Source: Frisingicoccus caecimuris (GTDB lineage Bacteria > Bacillota > Clostridia > Lachnospirales > Lachnospiraceae). Taken from it: a stretch of DNA of 64,000 nucleotides. Position 1 is the first letter of the stretch. Every line of letters begins with the position of its first letter. Location of the stretch: NCBI RefSeq assembly GCF_004340975.1, contig NZ_SLXA01000006.1:1-64000 (forward strand), given 5' to 3'. Shown piece by piece: positions 43,621 through 52,076 of this stretch. The notes under the pieces are model-generated. The model was given only the letters and a program-made list of their open reading frames with translations, was not told the DNA's origin and searched no databases. Made by a program: the position numbers and the translations under genes.

Positions 43621-45117
43621 TCAGTAAGACAACGCAGCCTGTGCCTTATATCCCATCCCATGACCAATTTCACAATAAAATGTGGCCTGTACTCCATAAA
43701 TACATTGAGCCATTCGGAACTGCGGATATTGGGGCAACAGACGGATGTTTTTCTCCATGAGATGGGTCATTCTCCGATACTTTACATCCCGATTCATAAG
43801 CATCAAAAACATCTGTAGATATCCCTGATAGTCTATACCCTCCCCACCATTGTTTCCATCCAGTGCGTGCCCGTTGAGCCGGAGCATCTGTTCCCAGGAC
43901 AGATACCATGTCGTCTCGTCTTTCATCAGTGGAATCTTTCCGCCTTTTAAAAGAGTTCGGCAATCTGCCAGAGATTCTGCAAAGGCCCAGACAGCTTTCA
44001 GAAGAAATGCAACAACCTCTGTAAACTGTGGGAGCAACAATGCTGTCGATAGTGCCATTGCTGTCTGTTGGACCGCCAGCCCTTTCTCCCCGGACAAAAG
44101 GATATGAGAGAGATTCATTACACTTCGAAATGCTAATAGCTTCCACAATACAGTCTTTAAATTCTCACTGTCACTGTCATTACCTGCCAGAATATATTCC
44201 ACCTCATAGGCCAGTACCCGCCCATGTTTTATCCGGCTCTCTGCAGTCGCTGCATGATCAAAAACCTCCATGATATACAACTGAACCGCTCCGTCTTCCA
44301 CTATTCCACGAAGCCCTGTCTCCGGTGCCAGGATACCATCCCACTTTTCTAACAATCTCTGAATATTGGCATCGTCCTTAAAATCAATGTGCTCATGAAT
44401 TTTTTGCCCTGCTTCTGGAAAAGAGACATCTGTCATTGGGCACCTCTTCCCGGACAGGGCAAAATTCTCCGGACAGGCGGCGGCCAGAATGCCCTGATTC
44501 CAGATTTCAGCAACAAAATCTCTTGGATCCGTTACCGGCTCTCTGTCACTGTTTTCCACGTTCTGCTGTCCGGATTCCGTCGGTTCTTTTGGGGCCTGAG
44601 CCGCATTCTCCCGTTTTTGGTTCAGGCTCGCAGAAGCCTCGTCATTTTTTATCTTCCACTGCTCCATAATGTATTCGATGCCGGACGAAACCGCCGTTTC
44701 CGCGCGATTCAAAGTAATTTCTCTCAAAAAGAAATCCCAGTCCCCGTCGATTAAAAACGTGAAAATCGGTTCTTCCAGGATCGCCGCACCTGTCCCGGTT
44801 CCTCCATAAGAACTTTTCATGTTTTCTTCAAAAACACTGCAAAGCTGTTCTTCCAGCCATTCCTCCTGAAATGCACTTTGTCCGAAACCACCATCCACAG
44901 CCAGTATCTGATAATAATCTCTGAGTGGCCGATGATATCCGGCCAGAAAACTTTCCACACTTAAACAGGCTGCCCGTTCCGCATCTGCCTGACATGTATA
45001 AAATAGCGCCGAACGGTACTGGGCCATCAGTAAACTTACAACAACCAAAAACAACAGTGTCATAAATACCGTGACCTGTCCCTCCGCTTTTCTGACAATA
45101 CGCTTACAACCTGTCAT
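43621..45117 (-). CDS. DUF5702-like Tad-locus protein
   Basis: A 498-residue protein with one membrane helix near the N-terminus (GQVTVFMTLLFLVVVSLLMA) and a large extracytoplasmic remainder. The position and layout match the DUF5702 proteins of clostridial Tad loci, which take the place of TadG. Its start overlaps the Flp1-like stop by 4 bp. It probably belongs to the surface pilus or its platform; function is unknown. Confidence 0.75.
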   Translation of the reverse strand: MTGCKRIVRKAEGQVTVFMTLLFLVVVSLLMAQYRSALFYTCQADAERAACLSVESFLAGYHRPLRDYYQILAVDGGFGQSAFQEEWLEEQLCSVFEENMKSSYGGTGTGAAILEEPIFTFLIDGDWDFFLREITLNRAETAVSSGIEYIMEQWKIKNDEASASLNQKRENAAQAPKEPTESGQQNVENSDREPVTDPRDFVAEIWNQGILAAACPENFALSGKRCPMTDVSFPEAGQKIHEHIDFKDDANIQRLLEKWDGILAPETGLRGIVEDGAVQLYIMEVFDHAATAESRIKHGRVLAYEVEYILAGNDSDSENLKTVLWKLLAFRSVMNLSHILLSGEKGLAVQQTAMALSTALLLPQFTEVVAFLLKAVWAFAESLADCRTLLKGGKIPLMKDETTWYLSWEQMLRLNGHALDGNNGGEGIDYQGYLQMFLMLMNRDVKYRRMTHLMEKNIRLLPQYPQFRMAQCIYGVQATFYCEIGHGMGYKAQAALSY

Positions 45118-45281
45118 ATTCCGGCGCTCTGACTTGTTATCCGGCTGAAAATATCATTGACCAGCGCTGTCAACTGGGATTTGAAAATCAATACGAGACC
45201 AATCAATACGACCAATATTAAAATCATTTCCACAACACCGATACCGGCTTCATCATTCAAAAAATCCTTCCATAATTTCAT
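45114..45281 (-). CDS. flp: Flp-type pilin, small
   Basis: A 55-residue gene. It encodes a short leader MKLWKDFLNDEAGIG, a Glu at the pilin position (VVEMILIL), a hydrophobic helix and a short soluble end. This is the layout of the putative Flp1-like subunit in Gram-positive Tad loci. AGGAGG precedes the ATG, and the stop overlaps the DUF5702 start (ATGA). It is the likely major pilin processed by the locus peptidase. Confidence 0.82.
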   Translation of the reverse strand: MKLWKDFLNDEAGIGVVEMILILVVLIGLVLIFKSQLTALVNDIFSRITSQSAGI

Positions 45282-45291
45282 ATTGTACCTC

Positions 45292-46506
45292 CTATAAGTT
45301 CATTGATAAAAATGCAGGAATCATCAATATAGCAAAAACCACTGTCATAAGTAAAACCATCGGCAAAATCAGCCGCGTTCCTGCTTCCTCCGCTGATTTC
45401 CGGGCATTTTCCCGACGGAGCACCTCTGCCTCACCGACTTCCTGGACAAGGAGTTGATTCATTCCTCTGGCTCCCCGTCTTACCTGCTGGACCAACAGGG
45501 AAGCTAGTCGGATATACCCCTGTGTCCCGCAACGCTTTCCAAAGTTTTCATAGGCTTTCAGTTCCGGAATACCATAATTCATCTCCCGTACAGCTGTTTC
45601 CATCTCCTCATATCCCCATCGGTTTTTGCCGGTGCGTTCCCGCCAGTTCTGATAATCCGAGCTGATTTTTTCCCAGGCTGCCCGCACTGTCATTCCTGAG
45701 CCGATCAGAAGCACAAGACGATATACAATTTCGGGATAATCCTGACGCAGCCCGTCTTCTCTGTTTTTAAAATACTGCATCCGTCTTTCCTCCTGACAAA
45801 AATACAGCAGAATCAGACAAAGATTTCCAAAAACAAAAACCTTTGGCCATATGGGAATATCTTTGCCATACCATGTGAGCGCTGTCTCACCAATATTTTC
45901 CGGCAGTACGAACTCGGCTTCCGTCTTTTGATCGGACTGAAGCCTTTCCAGCGCTTTCGCCACGGATTCTTTTAAAACCGTTTCTTCATCTTTTTCCGGA
46001 GGAATGATTCGAATAGGGTAATCTACGATTTGTTCTTTATCGCCGTAACTTAAAACAGCGCGGACTGTCGTGTCCAGAGGCGCCATCTCCCTGGCTTCGT
46101 CTGTAATCGTCCCATCGTTCTGAACCCACCGATAGCTTTCCGTTTCCCACCGCACAGCCAGACCAAGTGTCTCCACTTCCGTCGGAAAATACAGATTATA
46201 GATAACCGTCTGGGATGAGGTGTTTTCACCCAGCCAGACACTATCCAGCCATACGCATCCCTGATCAAAAATCGTTTCCATTTCATCTTCCCGGTAGCTT
46301 CGCTCGGCCAGTTTCAGATTCACAGGGAAGCTCCCCTGATCCGTCTGAAACTCCATTTGGATTTCTTTATCACCCATACCCGGCGGATTTCTTTCAAGCA
46401 CACGAATCGGTTCTTTGACTTCAAAATATCCCTTCAGCCAGAGTACCGCTGTCACACCAGTAACAACAATACAACCAGCCAGCAGCCATTTTTTCCGCTT
46501 ATCCAT
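45292..46506 (-). CDS. TadC-like inner-membrane platform protein with an extracytoplasmic N-domain
   Basis: A 404-residue protein. Residues 8-26 form a membrane helix, followed by an extracytoplasmic beta-rich region of about 200 residues. Then come a second helix and a C-terminal T2SSF domain with LVLLIGSGMTVRAAWEKI and a final hydrophobic pair of helices. Usual TadC proteins are about 300 residues and lack this exterior domain. The ATG at 46506 is chosen from AAGGAG spacing; a GTG at 46515 is possible. It follows TadB. Confidence 0.75.
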   Translation of the reverse strand: MDKRKKWLLAGCIVVTGVTAVLWLKGYFEVKEPIRVLERNPPGMGDKEIQMEFQTDQGSFPVNLKLAERSYREDEMETIFDQGCVWLDSVWLGENTSSQTVIYNLYFPTEVETLGLAVRWETESYRWVQNDGTITDEAREMAPLDTTVRAVLSYGDKEQIVDYPIRIIPPEKDEETVLKESVAKALERLQSDQKTEAEFVLPENIGETALTWYGKDIPIWPKVFVFGNLCLILLYFCQEERRMQYFKNREDGLRQDYPEIVYRLVLLIGSGMTVRAAWEKISSDYQNWRERTGKNRWGYEEMETAVREMNYGIPELKAYENFGKRCGTQGYIRLASLLVQQVRRGARGMNQLLVQEVGEAEVLRRENARKSAEEAGTRLILPMVLLMTVVFAILMIPAFLSMNL

Positions 46507-46511
46507 TCTCC

Positions 46512-47261
46512 TCACTCCTTATTCAACTGTAATATTTTCAGTCCCATGCAAAATGCACCGATGTATACAAAAAGACATAGGGTCATCAATGCGGCTCCAA
46601 CCGGATTGCCATACAGTACGGACATAAATTCCGGCGAAAACAAACGCATGTATACAATAATACCGGCAGGAATCATACACATAAAAAGGAATTCATTGCG
46701 CTTCGCCCCGATCAGCCCCTCGATTTCATAAGTTGTTTCAATACGCTGCTGGATTTTTTCCACGCTGTCACGCACAAGCATGGCCAGCTTGCCGCCCTGC
46801 CTTTTTCCAAGAACCAATATTTGCGTAAAATTTTCAATCTCCGTATCCCGGCAGCGTTCCGCCATCTCTTCAAGACATTGGGCTGTGGGAATGTTGTGTT
46901 CCATTTTTCGACACACAAATTCCAGCTCTAAAAGCATTCTGGATTCCGGTTTAAGAATTCGTTCCATATCCTCCCATGCCCTTCTCAAACTTTGTTCTAC
47001 CGTTGCTCCCGCCGAGAGTGAACTATAGATGGATATCATCACATCCTTAAATTCAAGACGCATCTGTTTTTGATACTTATTCACTTTCAATGCAGAAACC
47101 TTTGGAAAAAACAACAGATATCCCGGCCACCCGGCCACAGAATAAAGAATTGTATCGTAGAACAACCACCCCACCGCTGTGCAGAGCGCTATCCATAGAA
47201 GTCCCATTTGAAGGTGCTCCCGACACGTCAGACAATATCCCCCTTCATTTGTAAGCTTCAC
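46512..47261 (-). CDS. tadB: TadB-like platform protein
   Basis: A 249-residue protein with a T2SSF domain (SLSAGATVEQSLRRAWED and GKRQGGKLAMLVRDSVEKI) between membrane helices. It forms the inner-membrane platform for the TadA ATPase. The start codon is GTG at 47261, overlapping the tadA stop as GTGA, with GGAGGG upstream. Confidence 0.85.
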   Translation of the reverse strand: MKLTNEGGYCLTCREHLQMGLLWIALCTAVGWLFYDTILYSVAGWPGYLLFFPKVSALKVNKYQKQMRLEFKDVMISIYSSLSAGATVEQSLRRAWEDMERILKPESRMLLELEFVCRKMEHNIPTAQCLEEMAERCRDTEIENFTQILVLGKRQGGKLAMLVRDSVEKIQQRIETTYEIEGLIGAKRNEFLFMCMIPAGIIVYMRLFSPEFMSVLYGNPVGAALMTLCLFVYIGAFCMGLKILQLNKE

Positions 47262-48547
47262 AGTCCGCCCTCCAGTTGGAGCGCTGCCGCTTCAAGCTTT
47301 TTCCTGTGTATCAGCCTGTTTCCTGAATATATAAGCCGTCCGGAAACTTCATCTTCAATTTTCTCATAACAGCCCTCTTCCCGAATCACATTTTCAACCT
47401 TGTCTTCCGCCACCTCTTTAAAAATGAATAATGGATTTAAACGTATCTCCCCGTCTTCGTATCCGACAACCTCTGTAATCTCTGTTACCCGACGGCTTTT
47501 ATCCCGAAGTCTTTCTAATTGGACAATAATATCGATTGCCGATGCAATCTGCTTTCGTATGGCCATCAGAGGAATATCCGTTCCCATAAGCACCATTGTT
47601 TCAAGCCGGCTCAGCATCTCTTCCGGCGACCCGGAATGACCTGTGGAAATTGAACCATCATGACCGCTGGACATGGCCTGAATCATATCCACACTCTCAA
47701 CGCCCCTCACCTCTCCTACAATAATCCGGTCCGGCCGCATCCTCATGGCACTCTTGATCAGATCCCGGATGCTCACCTGATGCTCTCCGTCCGCATTGGC
47801 ATTCCGGGCCTCAAGCTTTACCAGATTGGTAATATTATGTATTTGGAGCTCGGCCGAATCCTCAATCGTAATTACCCGTTCATCCTCCGGTACATATCCC
47901 ATCAATGCATTAAGCATCGTCGTTTTCCCCGTGCCCGTACCGCCGGAAATAAATATATTATATTTTGCCTGCACGATTTTTTTCAAAAATGCCGCTGCCT
48001 CTTCAGTCAATGCTCCCTGGCATATCAAACGTGTCATACTCATCGGCTCCTCTGGAAATTTCCTTATCGTGAGTATCGGCCCGTTTAAGGCCACAGGTTT
48101 TAAAACGACATTTACCCTGGAACCATCCGCCAGACGGGCATCCACAATGGGTGAAGCTTCATTAACCTGCCGATTGACTCCGGCCACAATTTGCTGAATG
48201 ACATCTTCCAGTTTTTCATTGGATTCAAATGCCTTGTCCCATCGACGCATATGACCATTTTTTTCGTAAAAAATATCGCCAGCTCCATTCACCATAATTT
48301 CCGTAATATCTTTATCGTCCACAAGCTCCTGCAGCAAGTCCAAACGCCGGACCGAGTTAAACAGTTCCTGTTTCATCATCAGTTTCTTATAACCACTCAA
48401 ATAAACATTTCTGCTTGCCGAAACAATCAGTTCATCAATCTGTCCCATAATTTCTTCATCTGACCATTCACCACCGGTTTCCAAAGTCTCCAACAATTCA
48501 CTTTGAAGCTTCTTCTTCAGCAATTGATAGTTTTCTTTACACTCCAT
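47258..48547 (-). CDS. tadA: Type II/IV secretion ATPase TadA (CpaF)
   Basis: A 429-residue hexameric secretion ATPase. Walker A GGTGTGKT is at residues 202-209, the Asp box holds ITIEDSAELQ, and Walker B is MRPDRIIVGEVRG, with the His box at STGHSGSPEEML. It powers Flp pilus assembly. The N-terminal 130 residues hold the pilus-ATPase N-domain (MVNGAGDIFYEKNG). It lies 11 bp after the TadZ-like gene. Confidence 0.92.
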   Translation of the reverse strand: MECKENYQLLKKKLQSELLETLETGGEWSDEEIMGQIDELIVSASRNVYLSGYKKLMMKQELFNSVRRLDLLQELVDDKDITEIMVNGAGDIFYEKNGHMRRWDKAFESNEKLEDVIQQIVAGVNRQVNEASPIVDARLADGSRVNVVLKPVALNGPILTIRKFPEEPMSMTRLICQGALTEEAAAFLKKIVQAKYNIFISGGTGTGKTTMLNALMGYVPEDERVITIEDSAELQIHNITNLVKLEARNANADGEHQVSIRDLIKSAMRMRPDRIIVGEVRGVESVDMIQAMSSGHDGSISTGHSGSPEEMLSRLETMVLMGTDIPLMAIRKQIASAIDIIVQLERLRDKSRRVTEITEVVGYEDGEIRLNPLFIFKEVAEDKVENVIREEGCYEKIEDEVSGRLIYSGNRLIHRKKLEAAALQLEGGL

Positions 48548-48558
48548 ACCTTTCTCCC

Positions 48559-49428
48559 TTATTCTTCCATCATTTTCTCCATCAACCCGTTCATTCCCAT
48601 ATAAGCTGTCATCTTTTCAAATTCCCGTTTCCTAAAATCTCCAAAACCATCCTGACCCCACTGTACGTAAATCCGGTCACACCACATAAAAAGCTCCATA
48701 TATTCAGGCATCCGCTCAAACACAAGAATGACCGTTCCGTACCTGCTTTTTCTCAAGGTATCCATATAAAAATAATGCCACGCTTCCAATTTCACCTCCA
48801 TGCGGTCATACACTGTCCGAAATCCCCTGAGATAGTCCATGTCGCCCTCTGAATACACCCAATCACTGATTCGCTTTCTTTCCTCCTGTTTCTGCATATG
48901 ATAATAAAACCATTCACCCAAGCCATTTTGATCCGAATTTTCCACCGGGAATGTGGAAAATTCCGCCAATGATATAAGCAGCACCTCCCCGTTTTTCAAT
49001 CTTTCTCTCGCCTTTTCCACCGCCAGACGCTCCGCCTCCGGCCCACTGGCCGGGCCATAAATGCCAATGACCTCCGTATCTTCGACTGCTTCCTCGCCGA
49101 ATATTTCCAACAGATCTTCATAAAGCTTTTTCGCCGACTGATATTTATCAATCACCGGCCAGGCCCCGTCATACCCACTGTCGTCTTTCAGCAAAATAAT
49201 CTGACACCCGACAATTTCTAAAAGGCATTCATCTCCTTCTCTACTTCCGTATTCCGTCAAAGCCTGTCCTGAAACCAGCAATACCTCCGGCATTTCTTTA
49301 AGACATGCTCCCAAATCCGTATAGGTTTTAATCCGCCACAAAAACCCGGGATGCCGCCTCAAATATGCTGCCAGCCGTCTTAAATATAACAGCTCAACAT
49401 CACATATACACATGTGTCCGTAAACCAT
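48559..49428 (-). CDS. TadZ/CpaE-like protein, degenerate
   Basis: A 289-residue protein at the first position of the Tad operon, where TadZ/CpaE localisation factors usually lie. The first 120 residues look like an atypical receiver domain and the rest like a MinD/ParA fold. I see no deviant Walker A motif (KGGxGKT); only IYGPASGPEAERLA is at the expected place. Nucleotide binding is probably lost. The ATG at 49428 follows GGGAGG; the in-frame 49455 start is less well placed. Confidence 0.6.
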   Translation of the reverse strand: MVYGHMCICDVELLYLRRLAAYLRRHPGFLWRIKTYTDLGACLKEMPEVLLVSGQALTEYGSREGDECLLEIVGCQIILLKDDSGYDGAWPVIDKYQSAKKLYEDLLEIFGEEAVEDTEVIGIYGPASGPEAERLAVEKARERLKNGEVLLISLAEFSTFPVENSDQNGLGEWFYYHMQKQEERKRISDWVYSEGDMDYLRGFRTVYDRMEVKLEAWHYFYMDTLRKSRYGTVILVFERMPEYMELFMWCDRIYVQWGQDGFGDFRKREFEKMTAYMGMNGLMEKMMEE

Positions 49429-49540
49429 ACGTTCCTCCCTGTTCAGAGATGACATCTATATACTATTTTGATACAATAATTGGAATTTTTATTCAGAATT
49501 GAATGGATAAGTCAATTATATACATGAATATCTGCTTTGT

Positions 49541-49575
49541 AAAGCCTTCGAAGCTACCAATCCTTCGAAGGCTTT
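49541..49575. terminator. Hairpin after bofA
   Basis: AAAGCCTTCGAAG (49541-49553) pairs perfectly with CTTCGAAGGCTTT (49563-49575) over 13 bp. Tails are only weakly T-rich on either side, so terminator function is likely but not assured. It lies between bofA and the Tad operon. Confidence 0.55.
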
Positions 49576-49670
49576 CAGCTTTTTTCGACTTGAAAATACG
49601 ATATATTTGTCCATGCAACATAAGGTTTTATCGAAGTTAATCACCTCTCGTTCTTTGCCGCAGATATTTG

Positions 49671-49946
49671 TCAATGAAATATCTGCCAAAATCCAATGCC
49701 ATACAGGGCAACGATTCCCGGAATTCCAAGAAGTGCGGCGACAGCAAAATTGACCAGGTTCATTCCCACCGGTACAAAAATGCCAAAACTGCCAAAAATA
49801 ATATTTGCCAGTCCTATCACCACCATTCCTGCAATTCCCCGAAAAAGCCCCGTCAGTACACAGCGCCCCTGCTGGAATATAAGACTTCCAATAAAAAAAC
49901 AAGAGCTTAGAATAATAATCGTCATTAACAGTTGATTCTGTGTCAT
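49671..49946 (-). CDS. bofA: BofA-like sigma-K processing regulator
   Basis: A 91-residue integral membrane protein with three hydrophobic segments. The C-terminal half (GMNLVNFAVAALLGIPG) matches the BofA family, which holds back the SpoIVFB protease that activates sigma-K in the mother cell during sporulation. The ATG at 49946 has GGGTGAG upstream; a start at 49964 lacks one. Its presence suggests the organism, or a recent ancestor, forms spores. Confidence 0.82.
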   Translation of the reverse strand: MTQNQLLMTIIILSSCFFIGSLIFQQGRCVLTGLFRGIAGMVVIGLANIIFGSFGIFVPVGMNLVNFAVAALLGIPGIVALYGIGFWQIFH

Positions 49947-50030
49947 CGTCTCACCCAAAATCATTGATTATTAAATCATACGCTCTTGTCTTATTTTTTA
50001 TGCCTGCCCCCATGGGATACAGGTCCTTTA

Positions 50031-52067
50031 TTACTTTTTCACTTTTTTTCGCCCAGTCTTTTTGGCTGTTCCTTTTTTACTTTCGGTTCTTGTTCTCTTT
50101 GCGGCCGACTTACGCAGGTAAGATTTTCTTGCCCTGCTTCCTTTGGTCTGTGATTTTTTTGGAGGAACATAGTCAAAACAGAATGCGACCATTCCGAAGG
50201 CCGGCAAATCGTATTGTATGGAATTGTCCTGATAATCCCATTCGATTGGCTCCGAATGAATCGGAGCTTCATTCAGCATCTCCTCCCCGCCATAGACTTT
50301 TCGGCTGTTATTGAAAATCTCCGTATAGATTCCCGGACATGGCACGCCGGAGCGGAACCCTTTATAAACCACCGGCGAAAAATTAAAATGGAACAACAGA
50401 CAATTTTTGCCGCTCTTTGTCATCCGACAGAAGGTGATCATATTGCGCTCTGTATCACCGCCGTTAATCCACATAAATCCGGCTTTTTCATCATCCAGTT
50501 CATACAACGCCGACTGGCTTCTGTAAAAATGAAGTAAATCTCTGTAATAATTGTTCAGTTCCCGATGGGCCGGCTCATTGTCCAAAAGGAACCAGTCAAT
50601 ACTTCTTTCTTCACTCCATTCCCGAATCTGGGCAAAATCCTGTCCCATAAACAATAGTTTCTTTCCCGGATGAGCTGTCATAAATCCGTAGGCCACACGA
50701 AGATTTCCAAATTTATCCTTCATCTCTCCCGGCATTTTACCAATCATGGACCCCTTCATATGTACAACCTCATCATGAGACAGCACAAGAATATATTTTT
50801 CACTGTAGGCATAGGCAAAGCTGAACGTCAGCTTGTGGTGGTCATATTTACGGAAAAATGGGTCGACCTTCATGTATTCCAAAAAGTCATTCATCCAGCC
50901 CATATTCCATTTATAAGTAAATCCAAGCCCTCCGTTTTCCGGTATTTCCGTCACCATCGGCCAGGCCGTGGATTCCTCCGCGATCATCATCGCCCCCGGA
51001 CATCTCTGGTGAATGATTGAATTTAAATGTTTTAAAAATTCCACCGCCTCTTTATTCTCACGGCCGCCTTCATCATTCGGCACCCACTGACCATCCTGAC
51101 GGCCGTAATCCAGATAAAGCATTGAAGCCACCGCATCCACTCTGAGACCATCCACATGGAACTTTTCCAGCCAGAACAGTGCATTGGCCACAAGGAAATT
51201 GCTGACCTCCGGCCGATGGTAATTAAAGATATAGGTTCCCCAATCCGGATGTTCGCCCCGGCGTGGATCCGGATGTTCATATAAGGCCATTCCGTCAAAA
51301 CGGGCCAGACCATGCTCATCCTTTGGGAAGTGGGCAGGAACCCAATCCAAAATAACTCCGATGCCCTGGCTGTGCATATAATCAATAAAATACATAAAAT
51401 CCTCTGGGGTCCCATAACGGGAAGTCGGCGCATAATAACCTGTCACCTGGTACCCCCAGGATGCATCCAACGGATGCTCGGCAATACCGATTAATTCCAC
51501 ATGGGTATACCCCATATAATTTACATATTCGGCCAATTCCTTTGCCAACTGACGGTAGCCGACAAAACCATGGTTTGCCCCATCAAAACTCTTTTTCCAT
51601 GAACCGAGATGGACTTCATAAACAGCCATCGGCCGATTTGTCTCATGGGGCTTTTTCTTGGCTGCCTCCCACGAATCATCCGTCCAATGATAATCCCGGA
51701 TATCTGTGACGACCGATGCATTTTCCGGTCTCACCTGACACAGATTTCCATAGGGATCCGCTTTATAAAGAATATCCCCGGACTGGGTCCGGATCACATA
51801 TTTGTAAAGTTCGCCTTTACCTACCCCTGGAACAAAGGTGTCATAAATTCCAAGTCCCTCCACCGAATCCATTGGATTTTTATCAATATTCCAGCCATTA
51901 AAGTCACCGACAACCGAAACCCCGGCCGCATTCGGTGCCCATACAGCAAAATACGTCCCGGCTTCCCCGTCCTCTTCCGCCAGATGGGCTCCCAACTTTT
52001 CATAAATTTCATAATGTCGTCCGGCTTTGAACAGATAATTGTCAAATCCCGTAATTCTATGTTCCAT
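50031..52067 (-). CDS. glgB: 1,4-alpha-glucan branching enzyme with a basic C-terminal tail
   Basis: A 678-residue branching enzyme: N-terminal CBM48 (about 20-110), GH13 core with DGLRVDAVASMLYLDYGR (nucleophile Asp), the acid Glu in MIAEESTAWP, LSHDEVVHMKGS, and a beta-sandwich end. It makes alpha-1,6 branches in glycogen. Residues 635-678 are an extra tail of 44 residues with about 20 Lys/Arg and no acidic residue but one, which is not part of the enzyme fold. It is the last gene of an operon with a GH13 hydrolase and a TPR/AAA-like protein. Confidence 0.93.
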   Translation of the reverse strand: MEHRITGFDNYLFKAGRHYEIYEKLGAHLAEEDGEAGTYFAVWAPNAAGVSVVGDFNGWNIDKNPMDSVEGLGIYDTFVPGVGKGELYKYVIRTQSGDILYKADPYGNLCQVRPENASVVTDIRDYHWTDDSWEAAKKKPHETNRPMAVYEVHLGSWKKSFDGANHGFVGYRQLAKELAEYVNYMGYTHVELIGIAEHPLDASWGYQVTGYYAPTSRYGTPEDFMYFIDYMHSQGIGVILDWVPAHFPKDEHGLARFDGMALYEHPDPRRGEHPDWGTYIFNYHRPEVSNFLVANALFWLEKFHVDGLRVDAVASMLYLDYGRQDGQWVPNDEGGRENKEAVEFLKHLNSIIHQRCPGAMMIAEESTAWPMVTEIPENGGLGFTYKWNMGWMNDFLEYMKVDPFFRKYDHHKLTFSFAYAYSEKYILVLSHDEVVHMKGSMIGKMPGEMKDKFGNLRVAYGFMTAHPGKKLLFMGQDFAQIREWSEERSIDWFLLDNEPAHRELNNYYRDLLHFYRSQSALYELDDEKAGFMWINGGDTERNMITFCRMTKSGKNCLLFHFNFSPVVYKGFRSGVPCPGIYTEIFNNSRKVYGGEEMLNEAPIHSEPIEWDYQDNSIQYDLPAFGMVAFCFDYVPPKKSQTKGSRARKSYLRKSAAKRTRTESKKGTAKKTGRKKVKK

Positions 52068-52076
52068 ATAAACCCC

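Noticed and set aside
41122-44754. Many open frames opposite or within the Tad locus genes
   Set aside because: They are shadows of real genes: they lack ribosome sites and known domains, and overlap well-supported coding sequence along their full length.
49516-49640. A short minus-strand frame across the 49541-49575 hairpin
   Set aside because: It encodes the hairpin arms themselves, has no well-placed ribosome site and starts between a stop and a candidate terminator.
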